In this document: in pieces, positions 33,811-42,647 of the stretch
Numbering within the stretch: the first letter of the stretch is position 1
How the letters are laid out: each line of letters begins with the position of its first letter
Origin: Paenibacillus sp. XY044
GTDB taxonomy: Bacteria; Bacillota; Bacilli; Paenibacillales; Paenibacillaceae
Direction of reading: 5' to 3'
Assembly (NCBI RefSeq): GCF_002257645.1
Contig: NZ_NQMO01000006.1
Coordinates: forward strand, 310,001 to 374,000
DNA length: 64,000 nucleotides
Position numbers and translations under genes: made by a program
Notes under the pieces: model-generated
The model's input: the letters and a program-made list of their open reading frames with translations, nothing else
What the model was told of the DNA's origin: nothing
The model's database searches: none

Positions 33811-34051
33811 ATTTGCTCTGTCCATAAGGAATTGGAACCATTTTCATAGAGCGGTAATACGCCCTGATGCTCGAGACCTTGTTCTCGGGCATTATTTTTT
33901 GACAATTGGATGTTTTTGTCTTTATTTCATAGGTTACATCGATATAAACTACTCTTGTAGACAGAACTTAATTTAACAATGGTTAGTTATATTAAGGGGT
34001 TAAATTTGTTCTGCCCACCGTACTCTATGTACATATATTAGGAGGGGTAAC

Positions 34052-36316
34052 ATGTCGAAGTCCCGTAAAAAAGTACTGAAGGGCATCACTGCCGCAGCCG
34101 TTGCGATCAACGTGCTCGCCGTTCCGATGGTGCCGGTATTTGCGGACAGCAGCAGCAACGGATCCAAGGTGAAACTGCGGATCATGGAAACATCCGATTT
34201 GCACGTGAACATGGTCAACTATGACTACTATGCGGACAAGCCCACCGACGAATACGGGTTTGCCAAGACGGCCAGCCTGATCAAGGCGGCCAGAAACGAA
34301 GCGAAGAACAGCTTGCTGTTCGACAACGGGGATTTGATTCAGGGGAATCCGCTTGGCGACTACGTGGCCAAAGTGAAACCGCTTAAAGAGGGCGAAGTGC
34401 ACCCGGTGTACAAAGCAATGGATCTGATGGATTACGATGCCAGTGGTGTCGGCAACCATGAATTTAACTATGGCCTGGACTTCCTGAAACTGTCGGAAGA
34501 GGGAGCGAACTTCCCGATTGTCAACGCCAACGTCTACAAGGACGATGGGGACAAGGATGACAGCAACGACGTGAACTATTTTACCCCTTATACGATTCTG
34601 GACAAAAAGGTAACGGACGAAAACGGCAAGGAGCAGACGATCAAGGTCGGCGTCATCGCATTCGTTCCTCCGCAAATTTCCCAGTGGGATAAAGCCAACC
34701 TGGAAGGCAAAGTCATCGTGAAGGACATGGTCGAGACGGCCAAAAAATTCATCCCACAGATGAAGAAGGAAGGGGCCGACATCATCGTCGCGATTCCTCA
34801 CTCCGGCTTTGAGGACATTCCAGAGACGCCTTTGATGGAGAATACGGTTCTGTATCTGAGCCAGGTGGAAGGCATTGACGCCATCCTGTTTGGACATGCC
34901 CATAAAACGTTCCCGAGCGCAGATTTCAAGGGTAAAACCGGCGTCGACCTGGAGAAGGGGACCATTAACGGGGTACCTTCGGTTGAACCCGGATTCTGGG
35001 GCGATCACCTGGGCATCATCGACCTGAACTTGGAGAACGTGGACGGCAAATGGAAAGTGGTCGATTCGAAGACCGAAGCGCGTCCGATTTACGATACGGC
35101 GAACAAGAAAGCTCTCGTTGATGCCGATCCGGAAATCGTGGATGCGGTGAAGACCGAGCATGATGCAACAATCGATTATGTACGCGGACCGGTAGGTAAT
35201 ACCAGCGCGCCGATCAACAGCTATTTTGCACTCGAACAGGACGATCCGTCCATTCAAATCGTGACCAACGCACAGAAATGGTATGTCGAAAAGAACCTGA
35301 AGGGTACCGAATACGAAAACCTTCCGGTGCTGTCGGCAGGAGCTCCATTCAAAGCAGGCGGACGTAACGGAGCGTCTTATTATACGAACATTCCGGCCGG
35401 AACGATCGCGATCAAGAACGTCTCCGACCTCTATGTGTATCCGAACACCGTGCATGCCGTTGTGGTTACGGGAGCCGAAGTGAAGGAATGGCTGGAGTGG
35501 TCCGCAGGCCAGTTCAACCAGATCGATCCTTCCAAGACGACGGAGCAGCCACTCGTGAACATGGACTTCCCGACATACAATTACGACGTCATCGACGGCG
35601 TATCGTATCAAATCGATGTGACTCAGCCGAATAAATACGATGCGAAGGGCGCTGTAGTGAATCCTTCGGCAAGCCGCATCAAGAACCTGCAGTTCGACGG
35701 CAAGCCGATTGACCTGAAACAGAAGTTTGTTGTGGCGACCAACAACTACCGCGCTTCGTCCTCGAAGCTCGCCAACCCGGACGGCAAGCGGATCATTATG
35801 GCCGCTCCGGACGAAAACCGCCAGGTCATCATCGACTACATCCGCGACAACGGAACCATCAACCCGTCTGCTGACGGCAACTGGACCTTTGCGCCGGTGG
35901 ATGCCAAGCTGAACGTGACCTTCACCTCCTCTCCGGATGCGAAGGACCTTGCGGCCAGCAGCAAAAACATGAAGTACATCGGCGCGGCCGAGGACGGATT
36001 CGCCAAGTACGGACTCGATTTGTCGGTCAGCACGGGAGGAACAGCACCGGTGACGCCTCCGGCAACCACACCGGAGACGCCTGCCACGCCGTCCGAGCCA
36101 TCGACTCCGGCACAGCCGTCGAAACCGTCGACGCCGTCCAAACCAGTTCCGACACCGGATACGAAGCCTTCCAGCAAAGTGTACGTTATCAAGAAGGGTG
36201 ACAACTTGTATCGCATCGGGATCAAGTTCGGTGTGGACTGGAAGACCATCGCCCATGTCAACGGCATTACGAACGTGCATGGATTGAAGGTCGGACAGCA
36301 AATTATGATTCCATAA
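34052..36316 (+). CDS. Secreted 2',3'-cyclic-nucleotide phosphodiesterase / 5'-nucleotidase with C-terminal LysM
   Basis: This 754-residue exported protein has a signal peptide of about 32 residues (cleavage near VFAD). The metallophosphoesterase domain has METSDLHVNM, FDNGDLIQGNP, GVGNHEFNYG and ILFGHAHKTF, the full set of metal and catalytic motifs. The 5'-nucleotidase C-terminal domain spans about residues 370-650. A Thr/Pro/Ser-rich linker (about 670-710) leads to one LysM module, VYVIKKGDNLYRIGIKFGVD onward. CpdB/YfkN enzymes scavenge phosphate and nucleosides from extracellular nucleotides. Here LysM should hold the enzyme on peptidoglycan in place of a sortase signal. AGGAGGG precedes the ATG. 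Confidence 0.94.
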   Translation: MSKSRKKVLKGITAAAVAINVLAVPMVPVFADSSSNGSKVKLRIMETSDLHVNMVNYDYYADKPTDEYGFAKTASLIKAARNEAKNSLLFDNGDLIQGNPLGDYVAKVKPLKEGEVHPVYKAMDLMDYDASGVGNHEFNYGLDFLKLSEEGANFPIVNANVYKDDGDKDDSNDVNYFTPYTILDKKVTDENGKEQTIKVGVIAFVPPQISQWDKANLEGKVIVKDMVETAKKFIPQMKKEGADIIVAIPHSGFEDIPETPLMENTVLYLSQVEGIDAILFGHAHKTFPSADFKGKTGVDLEKGTINGVPSVEPGFWGDHLGIIDLNLENVDGKWKVVDSKTEARPIYDTANKKALVDADPEIVDAVKTEHDATIDYVRGPVGNTSAPINSYFALEQDDPSIQIVTNAQKWYVEKNLKGTEYENLPVLSAGAPFKAGGRNGASYYTNIPAGTIAIKNVSDLYVYPNTVHAVVVTGAEVKEWLEWSAGQFNQIDPSKTTEQPLVNMDFPTYNYDVIDGVSYQIDVTQPNKYDAKGAVVNPSASRIKNLQFDGKPIDLKQKFVVATNNYRASSSKLANPDGKRIIMAAPDENRQVIIDYIRDNGTINPSADGNWTFAPVDAKLNVTFTSSPDAKDLAASSKNMKYIGAAEDGFAKYGLDLSVSTGGTAPVTPPATTPETPATPSEPSTPAQPSKPSTPSKPVPTPDTKPSSKVYVIKKGDNLYRIGIKFGVDWKTIAHVNGITNVHGLKVGQQIMIP

Positions 36317-36352
36317 ACTTTCAAATCATAGATGCCACTCGGGATCTAAAGG

Positions 36353-36396
36353 GAAAAGACGAAAGAGCAGAGAAGGTTCTGCCTTTCGTCTTTTTG
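36353..36396 (+). terminator. Intrinsic terminator after the nucleotidase gene
   Basis: AAAAGACGAAAG (36354-36365) pairs with CTTTCGTCTTTT (36383-36394), with an inner AGCAGA/TCTGC helix. The following 36397-36674 interval has no convincing gene. Confidence 0.92.
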
Positions 36397-36674
36397 TGTT
36401 CTATAAAAAATTTATGAGCATCCGGGGAACCCTGCAAGGTACCCGGAATCGGCATGGAGGTTTACGCCGGGGCTCAGTGAGGATAATTCGCGCAGACGGG
36501 GCTTTTATCACTGCGAAGCCGGCGGCAGCGAGGCGGGGGCTTCAGGCCGTACCGGTCTGCGGTAAAACCGCGAAGGATCAGCTGATTCAAAAACCATAGC
36601 TGCTCACCGCCACGCCCCTGGCTGTGGGCACGAGGACAGGGGCTGCGGCGGAGCGAGGGCAGCTGCGGAATGGA

Positions 36675-38066
36675 TTATGAGCCGACACCGGAGCGGGCGT
36701 TCTTCTGCGGTGCCGCGCTGCGGCCGAAGCGGAGCAGGTAGATCAAGGCGACGATGGCCATCATGACGGCCAGCACCAGAAATATGCTGCTGTACAGATA
36801 GCTTGCTGGATACGTGTTCAGCGGGTTCCAATGGGCTGTGGAGCCGGAGTCGAGAATGCTGCTGTATACGGACGTGGCAACCGCCGCACCGATGAAGTTC
36901 AGCATGCTGAGCAGCCCCATGCCGACGCCGATCTCTTCCTTGGCCAGCGTGCGGGAAACGGTGTTCGACAGCGCGACCTGCATGAAGGTCTGGCCGACAT
37001 TGCTGAAGATAAGCACGATGGCGATGATCCAGGCCTCGATGCCGGCAAAGACGGAGAGGAGAAGGAAGCCGACCAGTTGAAGAATGGCTGCGATACTGAC
37101 GACGAAGAGGTTGCCCCTTAGGTCGGCGAACTTTCCTCCCGCGAAGCCGAGCAGCGCGGAAGCCGCGGCGCCCGGAATCATGATCAATCCGATGATACTG
37201 GCGTCCAAATGATTGGACCCGGCCAGCAGCTGCGGGATCAGGAACGGGATCGAGAAGGCGATGCAGGAAATGACAAAGGCAATGCCGATGCCGAAGGAAT
37301 AGTTGAGATTCCGGAACAGCCGGGGCTGCACGAACGGATCAGCTGTTTTGCGGATGCGAATGATGAAAAGAACGAGCAGCAGTGCTCCGGCGGCAGCCGG
37401 TATCCAGCCTCCGCCGGTCAAGGCGTACAGGACCAGACCGGTTGCGGCGGCGAGCAGTCCGCCGCCCAGCACGTCCATGCGCCCGCCGGTTTCCGTGGCA
37501 TCGTCCAGATACTTCCGGTAAAAGGGCAGGGTGAGGAGGACGAGCACAGAGAAGCAGAAGAGCCAGCGCCAACCGGCGTAGCCCATAATGAGCCCGGAGA
37601 CTACGGGAGCGAGCGTGTTGCCGACGGCGAGTCCGATCGCGGACTTGCCGAGGGCGCGCCCCCGCTTCTCCGGCGGGAAATAGCGGACAGGGATGATCAT
37701 GGCGGCCGCCGGGATCACCGAAGATCCGGCCGCCTGAAATACCCGGCCGATGACGATCATCCAGTAGGCGCCGGCGGCGAGCCCGAAAATGGAGCCGAGT
37801 ACGAACACGATCAGCCCGATGGTGATCAGCTTCTTCAAGGCGTATTTATCCGCCAATTTTCCGTAGGTCACCGAGCCGACGGCATAGACGAGCATGTAGG
37901 CGGAGGACACCCAGCTGACCTGGGAGGCGCTCAGGTGGAACTCCGCCCGGATGCCGGGCAGTGCGATATTAAACATGGAGACGTTCATGACCGAAATAAC
38001 CAGCGTGAACATAAGAATCTGGATCAGCTTGTTGCCTTGATTGACCGAATCTGTTGTTGATTTCAT
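36675..38066 (-). CDS. MFS multidrug/tetracycline-type exporter (14 helices, DHA2)
   Basis: This 463-residue transporter has fourteen predicted helices. Motif A is GKLADKYALKKLITIGLIVF and motif C is GLAVGNTLAPVVSGLIMGYA; ALPGIRAEFHLSASQVSWVS is typical of Tet(L)/Tet38/LmrB-like DHA2 exporters. It is probably a proton-coupled drug exporter. The next gene on the minus strand upstream encodes a TetR regulator. An operator identical to that of the tetR promoter occurs about 310 bases before the MFS start, so the MFS mRNA should have a long leader through a degenerate 10-bp repeat tract. The exported compound is unknown. Confidence 0.91.
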   Translation of the reverse strand: MKSTTDSVNQGNKLIQILMFTLVISVMNVSMFNIALPGIRAEFHLSASQVSWVSSAYMLVYAVGSVTYGKLADKYALKKLITIGLIVFVLGSIFGLAAGAYWMIVIGRVFQAAGSSVIPAAAMIIPVRYFPPEKRGRALGKSAIGLAVGNTLAPVVSGLIMGYAGWRWLFCFSVLVLLTLPFYRKYLDDATETGGRMDVLGGGLLAAATGLVLYALTGGGWIPAAAGALLLVLFIIRIRKTADPFVQPRLFRNLNYSFGIGIAFVISCIAFSIPFLIPQLLAGSNHLDASIIGLIMIPGAAASALLGFAGGKFADLRGNLFVVSIAAILQLVGFLLLSVFAGIEAWIIAIVLIFSNVGQTFMQVALSNTVSRTLAKEEIGVGMGLLSMLNFIGAAVATSVYSSILDSGSTAHWNPLNTYPASYLYSSIFLVLAVMMAIVALIYLLRFGRSAAPQKNARSGVGS

Positions 38067-38130
38067 CGTGATTCCCTTCTTTCGGATACTTGATTAGTTG
38101 AAGAGGTGAGGCATTGCGGTACTACCTTTA

Positions 38131-38370
38131 ATGGGATCTAGGTGAGTTCTAATTGAGTCTTGGTGGTGAGTGAGATCTAATGCGTTTTAGTGGATTCTAG
38201 TTGGTTCTAATGATGGGTATAGTGAATGCGTGTGAGTGAGTGCTAGTGGGTACTAATGAGTGCCGGTTTTAGTAGGTGTTAGTTGCTTTTATGAGCTCCA
38301 GCCAATTCTAATTAGGTCAAATGATCTCTAATCGGCTCAGATCAAGTCTAATGAGTTCCAATCGGAGATC
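38131..38370. repeat. Degenerate 10-bp tandem repeat tract
   Basis: About twenty units of roughly RTNNGNTCTA run through this stretch. From 38301 to 38370 seven successive units are exactly 10 bp, for example GCCAATTCTA, ATTAGGTCAA, ATGATCTCTA, ATCAAGTCTA and ATGAGTTCCA. Earlier units are interrupted by insertions of 6-16 bp. The spacing equals one DNA helical turn. It lies in the predicted leader of the MFS gene. Confidence 0.8.
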
Positions 38371-38378
38371 AAATTGTC

Positions 38379-38396
38379 TGTCAGTGCTTACTGTCA
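38379..38396 (-). promoter_or_regulatory. TetR operator and -10 region for the MFS gene
   Basis: On the minus strand TGACAGTAAGCACTGACA is identical to the site in the tetR promoter and lies one base inside a -10-like TAAAAT, the same geometry as there. It predicts co-repression of the exporter by the adjacent TetR protein. Confidence 0.82.
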
Positions 38397-38415
38397 TTTT
38401 ATTCGAAAAACAACC

Positions 38416-38650
38416 TCAAAAGTGCACTTATTTCGATGCCTTACGCCCAATTTGGAGGCAAAAAATGCAAAAGTGCACTACATTGGCCTCGATTTAGCCC
38501 AAAAGTGGGATTTTTCGAAAAATAGATGCAGATTTGCAGCTATTTGTCCCGGAAAGGAGTAATTAGGCAAAAATAGATGCACTTTTGCACTTATTGGTAG
38601 TCGAGCGGCGTGATCGCGGGTTAACGGACGTGAACAGATGCACTTTTGCT
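38416..38650. repeat. Irregular palindromic TGCA-centred repeat cluster
   Basis: Five related units occur: near 38416 (CAAAAGTGCACTTATTT), 38466 (TGCAAAAGTGCACTACATT), 38518 (AATAGATGCAGATTTGCAGC), 38570 (ATAGATGCACTTTTGCACTT) and 38632 (AACAGATGCACTTTTGCT). They share AAATAGATGCA and TTTGCA blocks in both orientations and are spaced 33-62 bases apart. No gene is present. Confidence 0.72.
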
Positions 38651-38657
38651 AGAAAGA

Positions 38658-39248
38658 CTAAGGGGTTAATGCCCTAGTGAACAACCGGACGCTTTCCTCA
38701 ATAAACGCATCCATTTCGATATCCGTAAACGTTTGGACCGCATGGGTCGTATTGAGGAAGGCCCCCAGGTTCATCCACATAAAGGCGACCGCCGTCAGCG
38801 ACGGATCCTTCGTGACCAGCTTCCCTTGATCGGACATGCACTTGAAGTAATTCGTCAGGACCTCCCGAAACTGCCGGGGATGGCTTTCGGAATAATCCCG
38901 GAAGCCGGGCAAATGATCGCCGACCTGAATGCTGATCACAACCAGCTTCCGGTTGCGGTCCATAATTTTATGATAGGTCCGGCTGATCGTAAGCAGGTCT
39001 TCGTGCAAATTTCCTGTGAGCTTTTCCTTGAATAGCTTCTGCATCTCAGTTGCATACAAGTAACGGTCATATGCTTTCTCCAGCAGGTTCTGCTTGCTGC
39101 CGAAATGACGGAAGAGCGTCTTCTCGCTCAGCCCGGCTTCAGCAGCGATTTCACGTGTGGACACCCCGTCATAGCCCTTGGCGGAGATGAGGTCGATCGC
39201 CGCCTGCATCAGCTTATCCTGAGTGCTTAACTGGTTGTTCTCGTTCAT
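38658..39248 (-). CDS. TetR-family regulator, probable repressor of the MFS exporter
   Basis: This 196-residue regulator starts at the ATG at 39248, though its ribosome site is weak; the alternative ATG at 39269 has none. The helix-turn-helix reads GVSTREIAAEAGLSEKTLFR near residues 30-50, followed by HFGSKQNLLEKAYDRYL. The C-terminal ligand domain (60-196) has no recognised subfamily. Its own promoter (TTGACA, 17 bases, TATGAT) is overlapped at the -10 end by an operator that is repeated in front of the MFS gene. Autorepression and exporter control, released by an unknown ligand, are the likely logic. Confidence 0.9.
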   Translation of the reverse strand: MNENNQLSTQDKLMQAAIDLISAKGYDGVSTREIAAEAGLSEKTLFRHFGSKQNLLEKAYDRYLYATEMQKLFKEKLTGNLHEDLLTISRTYHKIMDRNRKLVVISIQVGDHLPGFRDYSESHPRQFREVLTNYFKCMSDQGKLVTKDPSLTAVAFMWMNLGAFLNTTHAVQTFTDIEMDAFIEESVRLFTRALTP

Positions 39249-39277
39249 GTGACTCGGCCCACTTTCCATGTTTTGAC

Positions 39278-39323
39278 TGTCAGTGCTTACTGTCATCATA
39301 GTCATCGGGGTTGCTCTTGTCAA
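39278..39323 (-). promoter_or_regulatory. tetR promoter with TetR operator
   Basis: On the minus strand TTGACA (39318-39323), 17 bases and TATGAT (39295-39300) form a near-perfect promoter. TGACAGTAAGCACTGACA (39278-39295) starts at the last -10 base; its arms TGACAGT and ACTGACA differ from symmetry at one base. Confidence 0.9.
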
Positions 39324-39345
39324 GGGCAAATCGCTTAGCTCTCTG

Positions 39346-39389
39346 TATAAAAAAAGCGGCCCGGCTTCTAAAAAAGCCAGACCGCTTTT
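39346..39389 (-). terminator. Terminator downstream of the maltose phosphorylase gene
   Basis: On the minus strand AAAAGCGG...GGCTT and AAGCC...CCGCTTTT form a two-part stem (39352-39389), with a run of seven T residues after it. Confidence 0.8.
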
Positions 39390-39483
39390 CAGCAGTGGAG
39401 TCGATGTCAGCCTACGACTGCACTGCTCAATGCTAGCCGCGGCTGCGCTGCGCTCAATGCCAGCTACACTGCATTGCTCAATG

Positions 39484-41817
39484 TCAGCTTACAGTCGCGC
39501 TGCCGCTGGCACTAGCGATGCTTACCTGGACATGGCTCAGTCCGCCTAGCGGATAGCTGCGCCCGTAGACGCTGACGCTGACCGGAGTATCGGTCTCATT
39601 AGCCACGGTCACATCCTGCTCGCCGACCGTGACTTGGAGACGAGCGCCGCGGAACATCACCTTGAAGGAGAAGGCGTTCCAGTGCCCCGGATTGAACGGA
39701 TTCAGGTGCAGCGCCCCATCCTTGACACGCAGCCCGCCGAAGCCGTGCACGACGGACATCCAAGTGCCGGCCATGCTCGTAGTGTGGCAGCCGTCCTCGG
39801 TGTCATTGTTGTAATTGTCCAGATCGAGGCGGGAAGTGCGCAGGTACATTTCGTACGCCTTTTCCCGGTAGCCCAACTCACAAGCGATGATCGAGTGTAC
39901 GCAAGGGGAGAGGGAGGACTCGTGCACCGTCAGCGGTTCATAAAAGTCGAAGTTCCGCTTTTTCGTATCCAGGTCGTAGCGGTCCCCCAGGAAAAACAGT
40001 CCCTGCAGCACGTCGGCCTGCTTAATGTATGCCGAGCGCAGGATCCGGTCCCAGGACCAGTTCTGGTTCAGCGGCAGGTTCGATGGGGCCAGGTCTTTGA
40101 CCGGCGTCAGATCCTTGTCGAGGAACCCGTCCTGCTGAAGGAAAATGCCGCGTTCCGCATCAACCGGATAATACATTTTTGCAAGGATATCGCCCCATTT
40201 GGCCGTTTCTTCGGGTGCCAGCGCCAACTTGGCCACCAGTTCCTCGTAGTGGGCCGGGTCGCTTGCCTGAAGGTCGGACAGCACCTGCAGCGTGTATTCC
40301 ATCGTCCAGCAGGCGATCCGATTCGTGTACCAGTTGTTGTTCACGTTGTTTTCGTATTCGTTCGGCCCGGTCACACCAAGAATCATGTACTGGTCCTTGG
40401 TTGGGACGTAGTTCACCCGTTCTTCCCAGAAGCGGGAAATTTCGACGAGTACCTCCACGCCGTATTGGGCGAGGTAGCTGGCATCTCCGGTGTAGTTCAC
40501 GTAGTTGTAAATCGCGTAGGCGATCGCTCCGTTGCGGTGGATTTCCTCAAAAGTAATCTCCCACTCGTTATGGCATTCTTCGCCGTTCATTGTCACCATC
40601 GGATAGAGTGCGCCTTTGGCGAAGCCGAGTTTACGGGCGTTCTCGCGCGCCTTCTCAAGGTGCTTATAGCGGTAGATCAGCAGGTTGCGGGCGATCGAGG
40701 CATCCGCCGTGCTCAGATAGAAGGGCAGGCAGTACGCTTCGGTGTCCCAGTACGTGCTGCCGCCGTATTTTTCACCGGTAAAGCCTTTGGGCCCGATGTT
40801 CAGCCGGTCGTCTTCGCCGGTGTACGTCTGGTTCAGCTGGAAAATGTTAAAGCGAATCGCCTGCTGCGCCGCCACGTCCCCTTCGATCACGATGTCGCTC
40901 TCGCGCCATTTGGCCGCCCAGGCCTGCACCTGTTCCTCATAGAGCTGCCCAAAACCGGCAGCAGCCGCCTCCTGGAGCGCCGATCGTCCGGCGTCCAGCA
41001 GTTGGGCGTAGCCGTAGTCGCGCGAGGTCACGTTCGCCACATATTTGTAGATGACGGTCTCCTCTTGCTGCTTGGCTTCTACCTGTACACGGTAGCCGAC
41101 GTACTTTTCCTGCTCGATCTGCTCCGGTTCCAGCGCCAGCTTGGCGCCGTTCTGATGGATCTCAAACGTCATGGCCGAGGTGACGTGAAAATCGAGCTTT
41201 TTGGTCCGGATCGTTAATGCGGCGTTGTCTGCGGTCACTTCCTTGTGCACTTCGACCCAGAACTTCTCGTCGTAGTTCGAATCTTTATTCTGCACATCGC
41301 CGTCCAAATATGGTGTGACGGTTAGCGTTCCGGTGAAGTTCAGCGGCGTCACCGCATAACGGATCGCTCCGATTTCGTGCCGGGTCATGCTGACGAAACG
41401 GACCGCCTCGACACGAATCTCCTTGCCGTCCGGAAGGGTTGCGGTAAAGCTGCGCGACAGCGTACCCTCCTTCATGTTCAGCACGCGTCTGAATGCTTTG
41501 ACTTGGCAGGCCGCGAGATCAAGCTCCGTGCCGTCAACCGAGATGCCGATGCCGATCCAGTTGGTGCTGTTCAGCACTTTGGCAAAATACTCGGGATATC
41601 CGTTTTTCCACCAGCCCACCCGGGTTTTGTCGGGATAGTAGACGCCGGCCATGTAGCTCCCCTGCAGGGATGGACCGCTGTATGCCTCCTCAAAGTTAGC
41701 GCGCTGGCCCATATACCCGTTGCCGATGCTGAAGACGCTCTCGGATATTTCCTGCTGCTGGGGATCGTACTGCTCCTCGATAATATTCCATGGGTCCAAC
41801 GTTAGATATTGCTTCAT
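39484..41817 (-). CDS. Maltose phosphorylase (GH65)
   Basis: This 777-residue enzyme starts at the ATG at 41817 (AAAGGAG, 10-base spacing). It matches GH65 maltose phosphorylases: GEKYGGSTYWDTEAYC at the substrate pocket, HNEWEITFEEIHRNGAIAYA, and TGPNEYENNVNNNWYTNR with the catalytic Glu in GPNEYE. An N-terminal beta-sandwich (1-280), a linker, an (alpha/alpha)6 barrel (330-700) and a C-terminal beta-sheet domain follow the family order. It splits maltose with phosphate into beta-glucose-1-phosphate and glucose. The next upstream gene, beta-phosphoglucomutase, uses that product. A LacI-type operator before that pair indicates maltose control. Confidence 0.94.
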   Translation of the reverse strand: MKQYLTLDPWNIIEEQYDPQQQEISESVFSIGNGYMGQRANFEEAYSGPSLQGSYMAGVYYPDKTRVGWWKNGYPEYFAKVLNSTNWIGIGISVDGTELDLAACQVKAFRRVLNMKEGTLSRSFTATLPDGKEIRVEAVRFVSMTRHEIGAIRYAVTPLNFTGTLTVTPYLDGDVQNKDSNYDEKFWVEVHKEVTADNAALTIRTKKLDFHVTSAMTFEIHQNGAKLALEPEQIEQEKYVGYRVQVEAKQQEETVIYKYVANVTSRDYGYAQLLDAGRSALQEAAAAGFGQLYEEQVQAWAAKWRESDIVIEGDVAAQQAIRFNIFQLNQTYTGEDDRLNIGPKGFTGEKYGGSTYWDTEAYCLPFYLSTADASIARNLLIYRYKHLEKARENARKLGFAKGALYPMVTMNGEECHNEWEITFEEIHRNGAIAYAIYNYVNYTGDASYLAQYGVEVLVEISRFWEERVNYVPTKDQYMILGVTGPNEYENNVNNNWYTNRIACWTMEYTLQVLSDLQASDPAHYEELVAKLALAPEETAKWGDILAKMYYPVDAERGIFLQQDGFLDKDLTPVKDLAPSNLPLNQNWSWDRILRSAYIKQADVLQGLFFLGDRYDLDTKKRNFDFYEPLTVHESSLSPCVHSIIACELGYREKAYEMYLRTSRLDLDNYNNDTEDGCHTTSMAGTWMSVVHGFGGLRVKDGALHLNPFNPGHWNAFSFKVMFRGARLQVTVGEQDVTVANETDTPVSVSVYGRSYPLGGLSHVQVSIASASGSATVS

Positions 41818-41954
41818 GGTTAACCGGCTCCTTTGAAAATATAATGAATGCCTTGTTAGGCGACGTATAATCATTCTGCTGCGCGAGACAGGAGAGTCCT
41901 GATTTTAATCTCCGCAAGATTCCTGCCGCACGAACACCGCCTGGTTCGGGGAAC

Positions 41955-42626
41955 CTAACGGTGAGAAACGAGCTCACGCAGACGGATCGTTGTCATGTCC
42001 TGCAGCGAAGGTACCACGGCTTCTGCCGCGCCAAGTACCTCCGGCGAGCCGATGCCGATGCTGCGCATGCCGGCACGCTTGGCGGCTTCGATGCCGGCCT
42101 CGGCATCCTCGAACACGACGCATTCCTGCGGCTGCGCGCCAAGCTCCCGGGCACCCAGCAGGAAAACCTCCGGATCAGGTTTGGCGCTGGCTGTTTTGGT
42201 CCCGTCGATGATCGCGTCGAAATACGGCACCAGGCCGGTATTGTTCAGGATGGTCATCGCATTTTTGCTGGCCGATCCCAGGGCAATGAGAATTCCGTTC
42301 TCCCGCAGCTCCCGCAGGAAGGCAAGTGCCCCCGGAAGGATCTCCTGTTCATCCATATGCGAAATATACTCGACATACCAGCGGTTTTTCTTGTCGGCCA
42401 GTGCGGATTTGGTCTCATCGTCCAGCTCAAGCCCGCCGACTTCAAGCAAAATGTCCAGCGACGCCATTCGGCTGACACCCTTGAGGCGCTCGTTATTCTC
42501 CGGTGTAAATACAAAGCCGAGCTCTTCGGCCAGGCGTTTCCATGCGAGATAGTGGTATTTGGCCGTGTCGACCAGGACCCCGTCCAAGTCGAACAGGCAA
42601 GCTTTGATGGGAGCTGCAGCTGTCAT
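41955..42626 (-). CDS. pgmB: Beta-phosphoglucomutase
   Basis: This 223-residue HAD-superfamily enzyme has the nucleophile motif FDLDGVLVDT (residues 12-21), the cap region KRLAEELGFVFTPENNERLK with KGVSR, GSASKNA as motif II, and CVVFEDAEAGIEAAKRAGM as motif IV. It converts beta-glucose-1-phosphate to glucose-6-phosphate through a phospho-Asp intermediate. It lies 137 bases ahead of the maltose phosphorylase gene, completing maltose breakdown. AAGGAGGAATG is the ribosome site and start. An operator of the LacI/MalR type is centred 32 bases upstream. Confidence 0.95.
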   Translation of the reverse strand: MTAAAPIKACLFDLDGVLVDTAKYHYLAWKRLAEELGFVFTPENNERLKGVSRMASLDILLEVGGLELDDETKSALADKKNRWYVEYISHMDEQEILPGALAFLRELRENGILIALGSASKNAMTILNNTGLVPYFDAIIDGTKTASAKPDPEVFLLGARELGAQPQECVVFEDAEAGIEAAKRAGMRSIGIGSPEVLGAAEAVVPSLQDMTTIRLRELVSHR

Positions 42627-42647
42627 CTGTCATTCCTCCTTATGTAG

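Noticed and set aside
33961-34020. PhoP-type TTAACA direct repeats before the nucleotidase gene
   Set aside because: Only one good TTAACA was found; the expected 11-bp spaced partners do not match well.
34025-36301. A 758-codon open frame antisense to the secreted nucleotidase gene
   Set aside because: It mirrors the plus-strand gene over its whole length, has no family motif, and arises from the codon bias of the real gene.
36396-36599. A 67-codon open frame after the nucleotidase gene
   Set aside because: It begins at the terminator, lacks a ribosome site and has a random-looking Arg/Gly-rich composition.
38379-38650. Possible CRISPR array
   Set aside because: The repeats are 18-27 bp, degenerate, in both orientations and irregularly spaced, and no cas gene is nearby.
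39634-41217. A 527-codon open frame antisense to the maltose phosphorylase gene
   Set aside because: It is the shadow of a well-defined GH65 gene and has no ribosome site or family signature.
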